A DNA stretch of 34,801 nucleotides, from positions 1 through 34,801 of the IMG/VR virus record IMGVR_UViG_3300046836_000748; one strand, written 5' to 3'. The DNA is from a virus. The notes beneath the pieces were generated by a model, which saw nothing but the letters and a program-made list of their open reading frames with translations, searched no databases and was not told where the DNA came from. Positions 19,275 to 27,096 of the stretch are shown one piece after another. Position numbers and translations under genes: made by a program. Position 1 is the first letter of the stretch. Every line of letters begins with the position of its first letter.

Positions 19275-19736
19275 GTGGACCGCCAACCGCGCGCCATCCG
19301 CGTCAAGGTCGCCGAGCTCCCGCGTGGAGTGAAGGACGTGGCCGATCTGCTGAACACCCCCGGTGGGGGTGAGGCGTTCGGGGCGATGATCCGTAACGCC
19401 CGCGATGGGCCGCTGTGGATGATCGACCACCTCGAGGACGTCCGCGGTCACGATCTGACCACCCTGCAGGGCACCGTCGCCGCGTGCGAGGACATGGTCG
19501 ACACCCTGCTGCGCCAGCCACCGATCGCCAGGTCGGCGTACGTGCGCGCGCTGGCTGAAAAACTCGAGGTGCCAGAGGTCGAGATCCGCCAGACCCTCAA
19601 CCAAACGCTGGCCGAACGTGCGGAGCACTACCAGCGGCACCCGGAGGACCGGCCGCCTCCACTGAAGACCCCTTTGCCTCCACCAGATCCTGATGAGGGA
19701 CCGCCCGAGATTGACGTGTCGGACCTGCTCCGATGA
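19275..19736 (+). CDS. DnaG-primase-like C-terminal fragment
   Basis: A 153-residue protein starting at GTG 19275, one base after the RecT-like stop. Residues 8-35 (R-V-K-V-A-E-L-P-R-G-V-K-D-V-A-D-L-L) match the end of a TOPRIM domain in DnaG-type primases, followed by the helical C-terminal region (A-F-G-A-M-I-R-N-A, then Y-V-R-A-L-A-E-K-L-E-V-P). The zinc-binding and catalytic TOPRIM parts are missing and are not encoded just upstream. The last 30 residues are Pro/Asp/Glu-rich. It overlaps the helicase gene by 4 bases. It may be a remnant or a linker protein joining primase/helicase functions. Confidence 0.6.
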   Translation: MDRQPRAIRVKVAELPRGVKDVADLLNTPGGGEAFGAMIRNARDGPLWMIDHLEDVRGHDLTTLQGTVAACEDMVDTLLRQPPIARSAYVRALAEKLEVPEVEIRQTLNQTLAERAEHYQRHPEDRPPPLKTPLPPPDPDEGPPEIDVSDLLR

Positions 19737-20977
19737 CCTATCTGAGCGAGTTCGCCGCGTATCTGAAGTCGCGCACCGACGCGCCTGACGTGTTCCACAC
19801 GCACGCGGCCCTGTGCACCCTGGCCGTCGCGCTGGGCGTGCGCTGCTGGGTTGACGGCCCCGCCCGCGAGGTGTTCCCCAATCTGAATTGCGTGATCCTG
19901 GCGCCGTCGGGCATGGGCAAAAGTGTGCCCCTGGACATGGCCGCCAACCTGGTGCGGAAGGCGGGTATGGGAGACACCCTGTTGCCAGCGTCCTTCAGCC
20001 AGGAAGCGTTGCTGGAGCGGCTGTCGCAGTGCAACGTGGGGTTGTTCGTGGTGCAGGAGTTCGCGGCGTTCCAGGCGCTGCTGAGCCGCGACTACAACAG
20101 CGGCGCCGAGCAGACGCTGACCGAGCTGTACGACGTGCCCGAGATCTTCGAGCGACGGCTCCGCAAGAACGACGGCTTCACCTTGAAACACCCGTGCGTG
20201 ACGATTCTGGGAGCCAGCTCACCGGACTGGTTCGCTCAGGCGTTCAAGGGCAATTCCCTCCGCGGTGGGTGGCTGGCACGTTTTCTCTTCGCGCCTTCGC
20301 GTGCCGCCGGCGAACCGATCGGCAACCCAGGCCCGCGGGACGTCGGCCTCGAAGCCGGGCTCGCCGGTCACCTGCGTCAGGTGATGGAGTTGCACGGTCG
20401 TTTCGACACGCGCGCCGTCGCGAGCCAGTACGACGCGTTCGCCCGTAAGTGTCGGCTGGCCGCGCGGGAGTCCGCGGAGTTTGGAGGGATGCGCAGCCGT
20501 GGGCCGGTGATGGCCCAGAAGGTCGCCATGCTGGTGCACGTCAGCCGTGACCCCACCACCACGGCGCTCGACGAGGACGACATGGCCCGGGCCATCACCT
20601 TCATCGAAAACACGCACAAGGCGGCCGAGTACTACCTGACCAACGAGGTCGCCCACGACGTCAAGGACGCCCAGCGACTGCGCATCGTGGAGATCGTCCG
20701 CAGCAAGGGCGGCCGCGTCCAGTGGAGCGTGGTACTCAAAAACAGCCACATGGACAAGCTCGAGTTTCAACGGGCCATCGACACGATGATCGACAACGGC
20801 ACCCTGGTCCTCGAGACGGAAGGACGCGTCAGGTTCGTTGTCTCGATTCGCCAATTCGCAGCGAACCGAAGCGAATCTGCGAATTGGGCCAACGGGCACA
20901 GCGCGGTCCCGGTCGGGACTACCCGCGTGGAGGTTGCGAATTCTGCGAATTCTGGCGAAACGGATTCGCCCTTTTGA
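19733..20977 (+). CDS. DUF3987-like replication ATPase/helicase
   Basis: A 414-residue protein with a P-loop A-P-S-G-M-G-K-S (57-64, Lys63) and a Walker B-like strand G-L-F-V-V-Q-E-F. The segment S-F-S-Q-E-A-L-L-E-R-L, the P-C-V-T-I-L-G-A-S-S strand (sensor-like) and R-G-G-W-L-A-R-F-L-F are typical of DUF3987/primase-helicase-type ATPases of phages. A winged-helix-like tail follows (L-R-I-V-E-I-V-R-S-K-G-G-R-V-Q). It is likely the replicative helicase or its loader. The last about 45 codons run into the GCGAAT repeat field and the protein end is Ser/Ala/Asn-rich. Confidence 0.75.
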   Translation: MTYLSEFAAYLKSRTDAPDVFHTHAALCTLAVALGVRCWVDGPAREVFPNLNCVILAPSGMGKSVPLDMAANLVRKAGMGDTLLPASFSQEALLERLSQCNVGLFVVQEFAAFQALLSRDYNSGAEQTLTELYDVPEIFERRLRKNDGFTLKHPCVTILGASSPDWFAQAFKGNSLRGGWLARFLFAPSRAAGEPIGNPGPRDVGLEAGLAGHLRQVMELHGRFDTRAVASQYDAFARKCRLAARESAEFGGMRSRGPVMAQKVAMLVHVSRDPTTTALDEDDMARAITFIENTHKAAEYYLTNEVAHDVKDAQRLRIVEIVRSKGGRVQWSVVLKNSHMDKLEFQRAIDTMIDNGTLVLETEGRVRFVVSIRQFAANRSESANWANGHSAVPVGTTRVEVANSANSGETDSPF

Positions 20978-21110
20978 ACTGGGCATTTCGCATTCGCCGT
21001 TTCACTTAGGGGGGTAAAGGTAGTAGTGATATGTGAATTAGAGTTCACGCAGGCCTTCCAGGGGTTTCGTTTCGCATCCATTTCGCAAATTCGCTGCGAA
21101 ACGAATGGCG
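20845..21110. repeat. GCGAAT/ATTCGC repeat field, replication origin candidate
   Basis: Short repeats of GCGAAT or its complement ATTCGC, with TTTCGC variants, are packed at 20845-20886 (for example GATTCGCCAATTCGC), 20934-20970 (GCGAATTCTGCGAATTCTGG), 20983-21005 and 21064-21110. CGTTTCGC (21068-21075) and GCGAAACG (21096-21103) form an inverted repeat. Between lies a lower-GC stretch (21005-21055) with GTGAA/TTCAC arms. The field starts inside the helicase gene's end and fills the gap after it. Such iteron-plus-AT-rich layouts are typical of phage and plasmid origins; centromere or operator use is also possible. Confidence 0.6.
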
Positions 21111-21117
21111 CCCGGGC

Positions 21118-21246
21118 GTGAACGTGCGCTGCCTCGTCCTGGGTCACCGCTGGCGGTTCTGGGTCCGGTCCCCCCGCCCTGGCCTGGCCCTCGATCGCTG
21201 CCAACGCTGCGGCAAGATCACCCCCCACTGGTCACGTCCCGCATGA
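21118..21246 (+). CDS. Tiny zinc-finger-like protein (42 aa)
   Basis: GTG 21118 to TGA 21246, ending in an ATGA overlap with the next gene. The protein reads M-N-V-R-C-L-V-L-G-H-R-W-R-F-W and later L-D-R-C-Q-R-C-G-K-I-T. The C-x4-H ... C-x2-C set is a small metal-binding fold seen in many short phage proteins. No Shine-Dalgarno is obvious. Confidence 0.55.
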   Translation: MNVRCLVLGHRWRFWVRSPRPGLALDRCQRCGKITPHWSRPA

Positions 21247-21422
21247 CCGACTACGCCCTGGTCACTCTCCGCGACCTGGCCCGCAAAATGATCGTCCTCG
21301 AAGCCAGAGCTAGAGCATCCCTCGCCCACGGCGACGACCTCAAGGCCCGCCAGCTCTGGTTTCAGCGCGTCCAGATCACCACCCTGCGCTCGGCAAAACT
21401 GCGGGAGTACTGGCGCCGATGA
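21243..21422 (+). CDS. Small helical basic protein (59 aa)
   Basis: ATG 21243 overlaps the preceding stop, and its own stop overlaps the next start. The protein (M-T-D-Y-A-L-V-T-L-R-D-L-A-R-K-M-I) is two amphipathic helices, ending L-R-E-Y-W-R-R. Unknown function. Confidence 0.55.
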   Translation: MTDYALVTLRDLARKMIVLEARARASLAHGDDLKARQLWFQRVQITTLRSAKLREYWRR

Positions 21423-21694
21423 CCTTGATAAAACCCGTGGTCCTGACCGATGCCCAGATCATCCACGACTTCGGCCAGGAGATCGCACGCCTCCGCCTCG
21501 AGCTCGCCAACGCTAAAAAGCTCTTGACCCTGCAGGCATCCATCAACCACCTGCTCGAGCAACACATCGCCTCACAGGACACCGTCATCCAGGCCGCCCG
21601 TGAAGTCGTCCGTCACTCGGAGTCACCCGCCATCTGCCCGTGCCACAATCGCCTCGCCAATGCCATCTCTGCCCTTGACAGGGCATCAGCCTGA
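21419..21694 (+). CDS. Coiled-coil hypothetical protein (91 aa)
   Basis: A 91-residue protein with an ATGA overlap. Residues 15-70 form a heptad-like helix (E-I-A-R-L-R-L-E-L-A-N-A-K-K-L-L, then H-L-L-E-Q-H-I). C-P-C-H near residue 74 is a small Cys/His group. It shares one base with the methyltransferase start. Unknown role, perhaps a dimeric adaptor. Confidence 0.58.
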   Translation: MTLIKPVVLTDAQIIHDFGQEIARLRLELANAKKLLTLQASINHLLEQHIASQDTVIQAAREVVRHSESPAICPCHNRLANAISALDRASA

Positions 21695-22572
21695 TGGATC
21701 ATCCTCTCGTGCTGTCACTCTTCCCAGGCATCGGTCTGCTCGACCGAGCCTTCGAGCTCGAAGGCTTCTGCGTCGTCCGTGGCCCCGACGTGCTCTGGGG
21801 CGGCGACATCCGAAAATTTCATCTCCCAGCCGGCGTGTTCGCGGGCGTCATCGGCGGCCCGCCCTGCCAGATGTTCAGTCGCCTCGCCATCATGGTGCGC
21901 CACAACGGCTACGAGCCGAAGTTCGGCAACCTGATCCCCGAGTTCGAGCGGTGCGTCACCGAAGCTGCTCCGACGTGGTTCGTCATGGAGAACGTACCAG
22001 CCGCTCCCCCGCCAGTCGTCGACGGCTACCTGGTTCGCCACCAGGTCGTAAACAACCGCTGGTTCGTCGACGACGGTCAGACCGGCGCTGAGCAGAACCG
22101 AACACGCCGACTATCCTTCGGCACCGTGGATGGTCGCGGGCTGGCATTCGATGTCGCACTCTTCGAGCATCAGGCCATCGCTACTGGTGTCACCAGTAGC
22201 GATGGCGGCGGTGTGATGCGTGGGCGGCAGCCGGCGGTGTTGAGCGATCTTCGCTCAACACCGGTTCGCATCGGTGGAAGTGGCAAGGCAAAGCCATTTG
22301 CCGTCACGGCACGGCATGCTGGCCGGCCACCCTGGGTGGCCGGCGCTGACAGCGCCGGCCACGGTGGCGACAACTCCAAGCAGTACGTCTATTCGCTCGA
22401 GGACGCGTGCGAGCTGCAGGGCTTGCCTCGAAATTTCACCGACGACATGCCGTTCCGCAAAGACGCCAAGCTCAAGGCTGTCGCCAACGGCGTGCCGATC
22501 CCGATGGGCCGCGCTATCGCCCGCGCCGTCAAGCGTGCCATGGGCTATCCCACGTCCGAAGAGGCCGCCTGA
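21694..22572 (+). CDS. DNA (cytosine-5-)-methyltransferase
   Basis: A 292-residue C5 methyltransferase with most classical motifs: I (L-S-L-F-P-G-I-G-L-L-D), IV (G-G-P-P-C-Q-M-F-S with catalytic Cys58), VI (E-N-V-P, Glu99), VIII (Q-N-R-T-R-R-L-S-F-G, 134-143), IX (E-L-Q-G-L-P) and X (A-V-A-N-G-V-P-I-P-M-G). It would methylate cytosine at C5 with SAM, likely protecting phage DNA. The target-recognition region between VIII and IX is short and Gly-rich (about 160-225), and its DNA is a run of perfect palindromes. No cognate restriction gene is nearby, so it is a solitary enzyme. Confidence 0.92.
   Translation: MDHPLVLSLFPGIGLLDRAFELEGFCVVRGPDVLWGGDIRKFHLPAGVFAGVIGGPPCQMFSRLAIMVRHNGYEPKFGNLIPEFERCVTEAAPTWFVMENVPAAPPPVVDGYLVRHQVVNNRWFVDDGQTGAEQNRTRRLSFGTVDGRGLAFDVALFEHQAIATGVTSSDGGGVMRGRQPAVLSDLRSTPVRIGGSGKAKPFAVTARHAGRPPWVAGADSAGHGGDNSKQYVYSLEDACELQGLPRNFTDDMPFRKDAKLKAVANGVPIPMGRAIARAVKRAMGYPTSEEAA
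22174..22362. repeat. Cluster of perfect palindromes inside the methyltransferase gene
   Basis: Four perfect hairpins: GCCATCGCTACTGGTG (22174-22189) with its complement at 22191-22206, 1-base centre; CGGTGTTGAGCGA (22235-22247) with 22251-22263; GCCGGCCACCC (22322-22332) with 22334-22344; GTGGCCGGCGCTG (22336-22348) with 22350-22362. The last two share 22336-22344, so they are alternative folds. A smaller one, GGCAAA/TTTGCC, lies at 22287-22302. All fall in the target-recognition segment of the gene and are translated in frame. Confidence 0.85.
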
Positions 22573-22576
22573 CGCT

Positions 22577-22780
22577 ATGCATCATCCTGAATCCATGCAG
22601 CTCTACCAGATCGGCGACCGCGTCTACGTCCCACTCAGCGGCATCACCGCCGGCTCTGGCACCATCCAGGATCTCTGGCCCCGTGGCTTGCTCTTGATCA
22701 AATTCGACTCGGACGGCGTCGTCGCTCCCTACCTGCCAGACGACGTCCGACCACTGCCTACCCCGAGGCATGATTGCTAG
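22577..22780 (+). CDS. Small SH3/KOW-like protein (67 aa)
   Basis: ATG 22577, 4 bases after the methyltransferase stop. The protein contains L-Y-Q-I-G-D-R-V-Y-V-P-L-S-G-I, then G-S-G-T-I-Q-D-L-W, then L-L-L-I-K-F-D-S-D-G, a pattern of short strands like small beta-barrels that bind nucleic acid or protein. Unknown function; it lies just ahead of the packaging genes. Confidence 0.58.
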   Translation: MHHPESMQLYQIGDRVYVPLSGITAGSGTIQDLWPRGLLLIKFDSDGVVAPYLPDDVRPLPTPRHDC

Positions 22781-22795
22781 AGCAATGGGTTAGCA

Positions 22796-23083
22796 ATGGT
22801 TTTCAAAAAAGGCCAGAGTGGCAATCCTGCCGGCCATCGCAAGGGCGAGCCCCAGATCACCCCGTGGCTTCGACGCCTGTTGCTCGAAAAACAGGACGGC
22901 AAAACCCGAGCGGAGCATGTGGCCTCACGGATTGTTCAGTTGGCTCAGGACGGTGACGTGAAGGCCATCGCGCTTTTGCTCGAGCGCATCGACGGTAAGG
23001 TGCCCGATCAGGTCGATCTGACCTCTGACGGCCAGGCGTTCAGTTTCTCCATTCAGCGCGCCCATGCCGACCGCGACGACTGA
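22796..23083 (+). CDS. DUF5681-type protein, small terminase candidate
   Basis: A 95-residue protein that opens with F-K-K-G-Q-S-G-N-P-A-G-H-R-K-G, the DUF5681 signature found in many phages next to the large terminase. It continues with a helical region (L-L-L-E-R-I-D-G-K-V-P) and an end that overlaps the terminase start by 20 bases. By position it may serve as the small terminase subunit that recognises phage DNA. The family has no proven activity, so this is inferred. Confidence 0.7.
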   Translation: MVFKKGQSGNPAGHRKGEPQITPWLRRLLLEKQDGKTRAEHVASRIVQLAQDGDVKAIALLLERIDGKVPDQVDLTSDGQAFSFSIQRAHADRDD

Positions 23084-24410
23084 GCGCACGGCCACCTACA
23101 CCCGGCCCTGGATGGCCGACTATCAGCTGGCCGCGGTGTTCGCGCCTGAACGCTACGCGATCGTGGCCGCCAGTACGAAGTCCGGCAAGACCGTGGCCTG
23201 TCTGGTGTGGCTGCTCGAGCAAGCGATGCAAGGCGCACGCGGCCAGAATTTCTGGTGGATCGCTCCCGTATATTCCCAGGCCGCGGTCGCCTACGAACGC
23301 ATGAAGTACGGCATCCCCAGAGGCCTCTACAAGCCGCGTGAGACAGACCTGACGCTTACCCTGGCCAATGGCGCGGTGCTGTGGTTCAAGAGCGCTGAGA
23401 AGCCAGACAACCTGTACGGCGAGGATGTCTACGCCGCGGTGATCGACGAGGCCACCCGCTGCCGAGAAGAAGCCTGGTACGCGGTCCGGTCCACGCTCAC
23501 CGCGACCCGTGGGCCGGTCCGCATCATCGGCAACGTGAAGGGCCGCCGAAACTGGGCGTATCAGCTCGGCGTCCGCGCCGAGGCGGGGGAACCCGGCATG
23601 CACTGGGCCAAGATCACCGCCTACGACGCGGTGCAGGCCGGTGTGCTCGCCCAGACGGAGATCGACGACGCCAGGAGCAAACTGCCCGAGGCGGTCTTCA
23701 GAGAGCTGTACGAGGCCGAACCCAGCGACGACGAGGGCAACCCGTTCGGCATTCAGGCCATCCGCGCGTGTCTCGAGCCCATCCACCTCGAGTGCGAGCC
23801 CGTGTGCTGGGGCTGGGATCTGGCTCGAGCCAACGACTGGACCTGGGGAATCGCCCTGTGCGAGCACGGCGCCGTATGCCAGTCCGAACGCTGGAACCAG
23901 ACCCGTTATCCCGACTCTGACCACGAAACTGGCTCGAGCTCACACCCCGAGTACTGGGAAGTGACGTTACGTCGCGTCAAAGACCTGGTCGGCCGCTTGC
24001 CCGCCGCGGTTGACTCCACCGGTCCCGGCGGGCCCATCGACCAGGCATTGAACGCCGCCCACCGCAACGTCGAGGGCTACGTGTTCAACCAGCGCTCCAA
24101 ACAATTGCTCATGGAAGGTCTGGCGGTAGCAATCCAGCAGCGCGCCATCGCGTTCCCAGAAGGCCCATTGTCCCTCGAGCTCGAGGCGTTCGAGTATCAG
24201 TACTCCCGAACCGGCGTGCACTATGGCGCGCCTGAAGGCATGCACGACGATGGAGTCTGTGCCCTGGCGTTGGCCGTCTACAAGTTCGGCAAGCTCGAGG
24301 GCCTGAGGACGCTGGGCATTCTGCTCAACCACTCGGCGCGGATCAAGCATCACGGCGCGCTGGTGGGCGGTAAGAACCGAGACGACTGGCGCAACCCGCT
24401 CGAGGCTTGA
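23064..24410 (+). CDS. terL: Terminase large subunit
   Basis: A 448-residue packaging motor. The ATPase has Walker A A-A-S-T-K-S-G-K-T (35-43, Lys42) and Walker B with Asp128-Glu129 (A-V-I-D-E-A). The RNase H-like nuclease shows W-G-W-D-L-A-R (Asp252), A-V-D-S-T-G-P-G-G (Asp317) and H-D-D-G-V (Asp395/Asp396). Length and order are normal. It would pump DNA through the portal and cut it to size. ATG 23064 lies within the preceding gene, giving a 20-base overlap. A large inverted repeat follows the stop. Confidence 0.93.
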   Translation: MPTATTERTATYTRPWMADYQLAAVFAPERYAIVAASTKSGKTVACLVWLLEQAMQGARGQNFWWIAPVYSQAAVAYERMKYGIPRGLYKPRETDLTLTLANGAVLWFKSAEKPDNLYGEDVYAAVIDEATRCREEAWYAVRSTLTATRGPVRIIGNVKGRRNWAYQLGVRAEAGEPGMHWAKITAYDAVQAGVLAQTEIDDARSKLPEAVFRELYEAEPSDDEGNPFGIQAIRACLEPIHLECEPVCWGWDLARANDWTWGIALCEHGAVCQSERWNQTRYPDSDHETGSSSHPEYWEVTLRRVKDLVGRLPAAVDSTGPGGPIDQALNAAHRNVEGYVFNQRSKQLLMEGLAVAIQQRAIAFPEGPLSLELEAFEYQYSRTGVHYGAPEGMHDDGVCALALAVYKFGKLEGLRTLGILLNHSARIKHHGALVGGKNRDDWRNPLEA

Positions 24411-24411
24411 G

Positions 24412-24464
24412 TATGCACTTGACAGATACGAGAATGCTCTGTTCCAGGATCTGTCAAGTGCATA
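24412..24464. repeat. 16-bp-arm perfect inverted repeat after terL
   Basis: TATGCACTTGACAGAT (24412-24427) and ATCTGTCAAGTGCATA (24449-24464) are exact complements around a 21-base centre, in the 78-base gap between terL and the next gene. Each arm holds TTGACA, so converging -35-like boxes face each other, but no matching -10 box is clear. It could be a processing hairpin, a weak terminator, a protein-binding operator or a packaging-related site. Confidence 0.8.
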
Positions 24465-24488
24465 GACACGTGGGCGTAGACTGAGTGC

Positions 24489-24824
24489 ATGCCGACTGCA
24501 TCTGCACGCGATCTCGCCGGCGACGCCGCCGTCCTCGCTGCCAAACTCGAAGAATCTGACAGCGCCACCATCTACACTGAGGTGCCCGGTCTCGACGAAG
24601 ACGGCGCCGCCGCCCTGCTCGGTGGTGACCCGCCGCTTCACGTCGAGTTCGACCAGGTCCGCCAGTTGTGGGCGGTCCGCCTGGCCACGCCCGAAGAGGT
24701 CGCCGAAGCGCAGGCTGCCGCCGCCGCCGCTGTCGCCACAGGTGTCGCGACCCGAACCCAGGAGCACGAGGCCACCAGGGGCAGCGCTCAGGAGCACGAG
24801 AGTAAAGACACCGCGCGTCACTGA
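24489..24824 (+). CDS. Acidic hypothetical protein before the portal
   Basis: A 111-residue protein (M-P-T-A-S-A-R-D-L-A-G-D) with a middle strand-rich region (L-H-V-E-F-D-Q-V-R-Q-L-W-A-V-R-L) and an Ala/Glu-rich, helical, probably flexible end. It shares a base with the portal start. Not recognised; an assembly-related role is possible from position. Confidence 0.58.
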   Translation: MPTASARDLAGDAAVLAAKLEESDSATIYTEVPGLDEDGAAALLGGDPPLHVEFDQVRQLWAVRLATPEEVAEAQAAAAAAVATGVATRTQEHEATRGSAQEHESKDTARH

Positions 24825-26869
24825 TGCGCGAAGGCGACGTCCCTACCAGCGGCCAGCTCGCCACCATGTGGTGGTCGAAGTACAACGAATTCCAGACGTC
24901 CCGTTTGCGCGTGCGGGACTGTCGCGACTGGCTGAATAACCGCTGGGACCCCGTCGTCCCCAAAGACTTCGCCCAGGTCGCCGGCAACCTGGCCATCAAA
25001 CTGCCGTACGCCATCACCGTACCGTTGCACGCGGTGCAGATGCTCAGTGGGAAACGCCCGCGCCTGCGCCGCGATCCGATGGGCAAGAGCGTCACCGCGC
25101 GCACCGGCGCCTCTGACCTGGAGGTGTGGGCTAACGCGGCGATCACCGCGATCGAAGAGCAGCATGGGAAATTCTGGAGACCCTTGATGGACATGCTGTT
25201 CAACCAGGGTGCCGGCGCGGTGCTGTGTTTTCCAGCGTCCGCGGGCTGGGAAAACATGCCCTCGTTCGTCGACAACAACGGCGGCGTCTACCCGCAATTC
25301 AAGCGCCAGACGATGAAACAGTCAGCGTCTGAGTACGAGGAGTATCTGCTCGACTGGCGCGCCCGTCAGGTGCCGATGAGCATCAGGGTGATCGGCATCG
25401 ACCAGTGCCTGCCCATCCTGGGCCCAGGCCACCGTCTCGACGGATTGCTGGTGCGCTCGCAGTACGCCCAGGAAGAGCTCGAGGCGCGCGGCTACCGCTG
25501 GCGTTTTGGAGATGAGGGCCACATCGGGCCGGGCTACGACCCCGACTACATGAGTCAGTCCCGCGGTAGCTACCCCAAATTCACGCTGTACGAGCTCTGG
25601 AGGCCCGGTTCGGTCGTCTATTACATCGGCCAGGGCGTGACCGCGCCGGCCACCGACGGTTCCAATATCACTCTGGCGCACCGTGTGAACGCGGGCGGCG
25701 AGACCAGCCTGGCCGCGATCGACCTGGCCAAAGATTTCGGGATCACGCGGCTGTGCGGCACGTGGGTGTGGGGCTGCAACTTTGCCAGTGAGACCGACCC
25801 CGACCGCCGCGGCGTGCCGTTCCTGTGGCCGTTTCTCAGTGTCTTCCAGGGCATGAACAACCTGGCCACCGCGAAGCTGGCGCACGCCTGGCAGCACGCG
25901 TTCGGCGGCTGGTTCATTCCCGCCAATGCCGACGTCAGTCCAGATTTGGTTATGGAGAACGGCCGGCCGCGCGAGATCGACATCCAGCCGATGAAAGCCC
26001 AGTACGTGGCCGGCACCCCGGTGCCCGCCACGCATCCTGGCACGAACAAGGACGTCGACGAATTGATGGGCCTGATGCTGGGCAGCGTCCACGAGGAGGC
26101 GCCCTCAGCGGCCGCTGGTGGTGGTCCTGGGGCAACCAGCGGCCACGACCGTGCGCTGATCAGAAGCATGCTGCAGGACGCCTACGACGACGTGCTGAAC
26201 GGTGGGCTCGAGGCGATGACGTTCGTGGGCAGTATGGCGACCGAGATCGCCGATCGCATCGTTGAGCACTACGACGTGACCGTGCCGGTGTACTGCAGCG
26301 TCCAGCCCAAGGGTATGCGCCAATCAGTCAGAAAAGCCCAGGAGCTCACCAGGGATATGACGCAGGGCGTGTACGACTACTGGGCTGAGTATCCGCCCGA
26401 GGAAGGCGAAAACCTGCCGTACGCCCAGATGCTCATGCAGTGGTCGCTCGAGGGCAGGATCCCGTTGCGCCAGGCGCTCGAGAAGGGTCTCGGTGACGAA
26501 AGCCCCGATCAGACCATGATCGAGATTCAGACGGAAAAACTGCTGTTCAATACGCCGCAGGGGCAGGCCTACTTATTCCAATTGGTCGCCAAAAAGTTGG
26601 ACGATGAGAAGATGGCGCAACTGTTCCAGGCCGTGCAGTCGGGCCAGGCGATGCCGGACGGCACGCCCACCGCGGCACTACCGGGCGGTGGTCAGCCAGG
26701 TGGTGGCGGCCAACTGCAAGGGACCGCTGCGCCGCAGCCGGTAAACTCAGCCATTGGCGGGATCATGGCGGGAGCCATAGGCGCTGGGCCGATGCGTCAG
26801 GACGTGCTCGCTTCCCAGCAAGCGGGCGCCATAGTCGGACCGGGGGCCGCACCTCCTCCGGGTGGATGA
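24824..26869 (+). CDS. Portal protein
   Basis: A 681-residue protein directly behind the terminase, the usual place and size for a phage portal, the ring through which DNA enters and leaves the head. The N-terminus has a W-W-S-K-Y-N-E-F and R-D-C-R-D-W-L segment, and the core a mixed alpha/beta body with N-Q-G-A-G-A-V-L and Y-L-W/Y-E-L-W-R-P-G-type strands. A Gly/Ala-rich insert (about 425-440) precedes the helical region Q-E-L-T-R-D-M-T-Q-G-V-Y-D-Y-W. The last 70 residues are Gly/Pro/Gln-rich and probably disordered. Named by size and context; no diagnostic short motif exists for portals. Confidence 0.72.
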   Translation: MREGDVPTSGQLATMWWSKYNEFQTSRLRVRDCRDWLNNRWDPVVPKDFAQVAGNLAIKLPYAITVPLHAVQMLSGKRPRLRRDPMGKSVTARTGASDLEVWANAAITAIEEQHGKFWRPLMDMLFNQGAGAVLCFPASAGWENMPSFVDNNGGVYPQFKRQTMKQSASEYEEYLLDWRARQVPMSIRVIGIDQCLPILGPGHRLDGLLVRSQYAQEELEARGYRWRFGDEGHIGPGYDPDYMSQSRGSYPKFTLYELWRPGSVVYYIGQGVTAPATDGSNITLAHRVNAGGETSLAAIDLAKDFGITRLCGTWVWGCNFASETDPDRRGVPFLWPFLSVFQGMNNLATAKLAHAWQHAFGGWFIPANADVSPDLVMENGRPREIDIQPMKAQYVAGTPVPATHPGTNKDVDELMGLMLGSVHEEAPSAAAGGGPGATSGHDRALIRSMLQDAYDDVLNGGLEAMTFVGSMATEIADRIVEHYDVTVPVYCSVQPKGMRQSVRKAQELTRDMTQGVYDYWAEYPPEEGENLPYAQMLMQWSLEGRIPLRQALEKGLGDESPDQTMIEIQTEKLLFNTPQGQAYLFQLVAKKLDDEKMAQLFQAVQSGQAMPDGTPTAALPGGGQPGGGGQLQGTAAPQPVNSAIGGIMAGAIGAGPMRQDVLASQQAGAIVGPGAAPPPGG

Positions 26870-27096
26870 GACGCATGGCAGGCAAAATGCCCAGTATCGG
26901 CAAGAACTCCGCAGGGACCAGTTACCCCGACCCGAGCCTGGCTGGCTCGATCGGTTCGGCAAACACGTCGCTGGGCTCAGGCCCACACAACTGGAACGCG
27001 GCCAACTTCGTGCAGGACCCCGAAGTGTTCAACGCCTCACCCGCCACCAAGAAGAGCTACGCGTGGAATAAGGGCGAGACAGGGAATGCCACCTAA
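26866..27096 (+). CDS. Small hypothetical structural-region protein (76 aa)
   Basis: ATG 26866 overlaps the portal stop (ATGA); a second ATG four codons on is an alternative. The protein (A-G-K-M-P-S-I-G-K-N-S-A-G) is Gly/Ser/Asn-rich with few hydrophobic residues and is likely disordered. It is the first of five very small genes between portal and the large structural genes. Confidence 0.55.
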   Translation: MRRMAGKMPSIGKNSAGTSYPDPSLAGSIGSANTSLGSGPHNWNAANFVQDPEVFNASPATKKSYAWNKGETGNAT

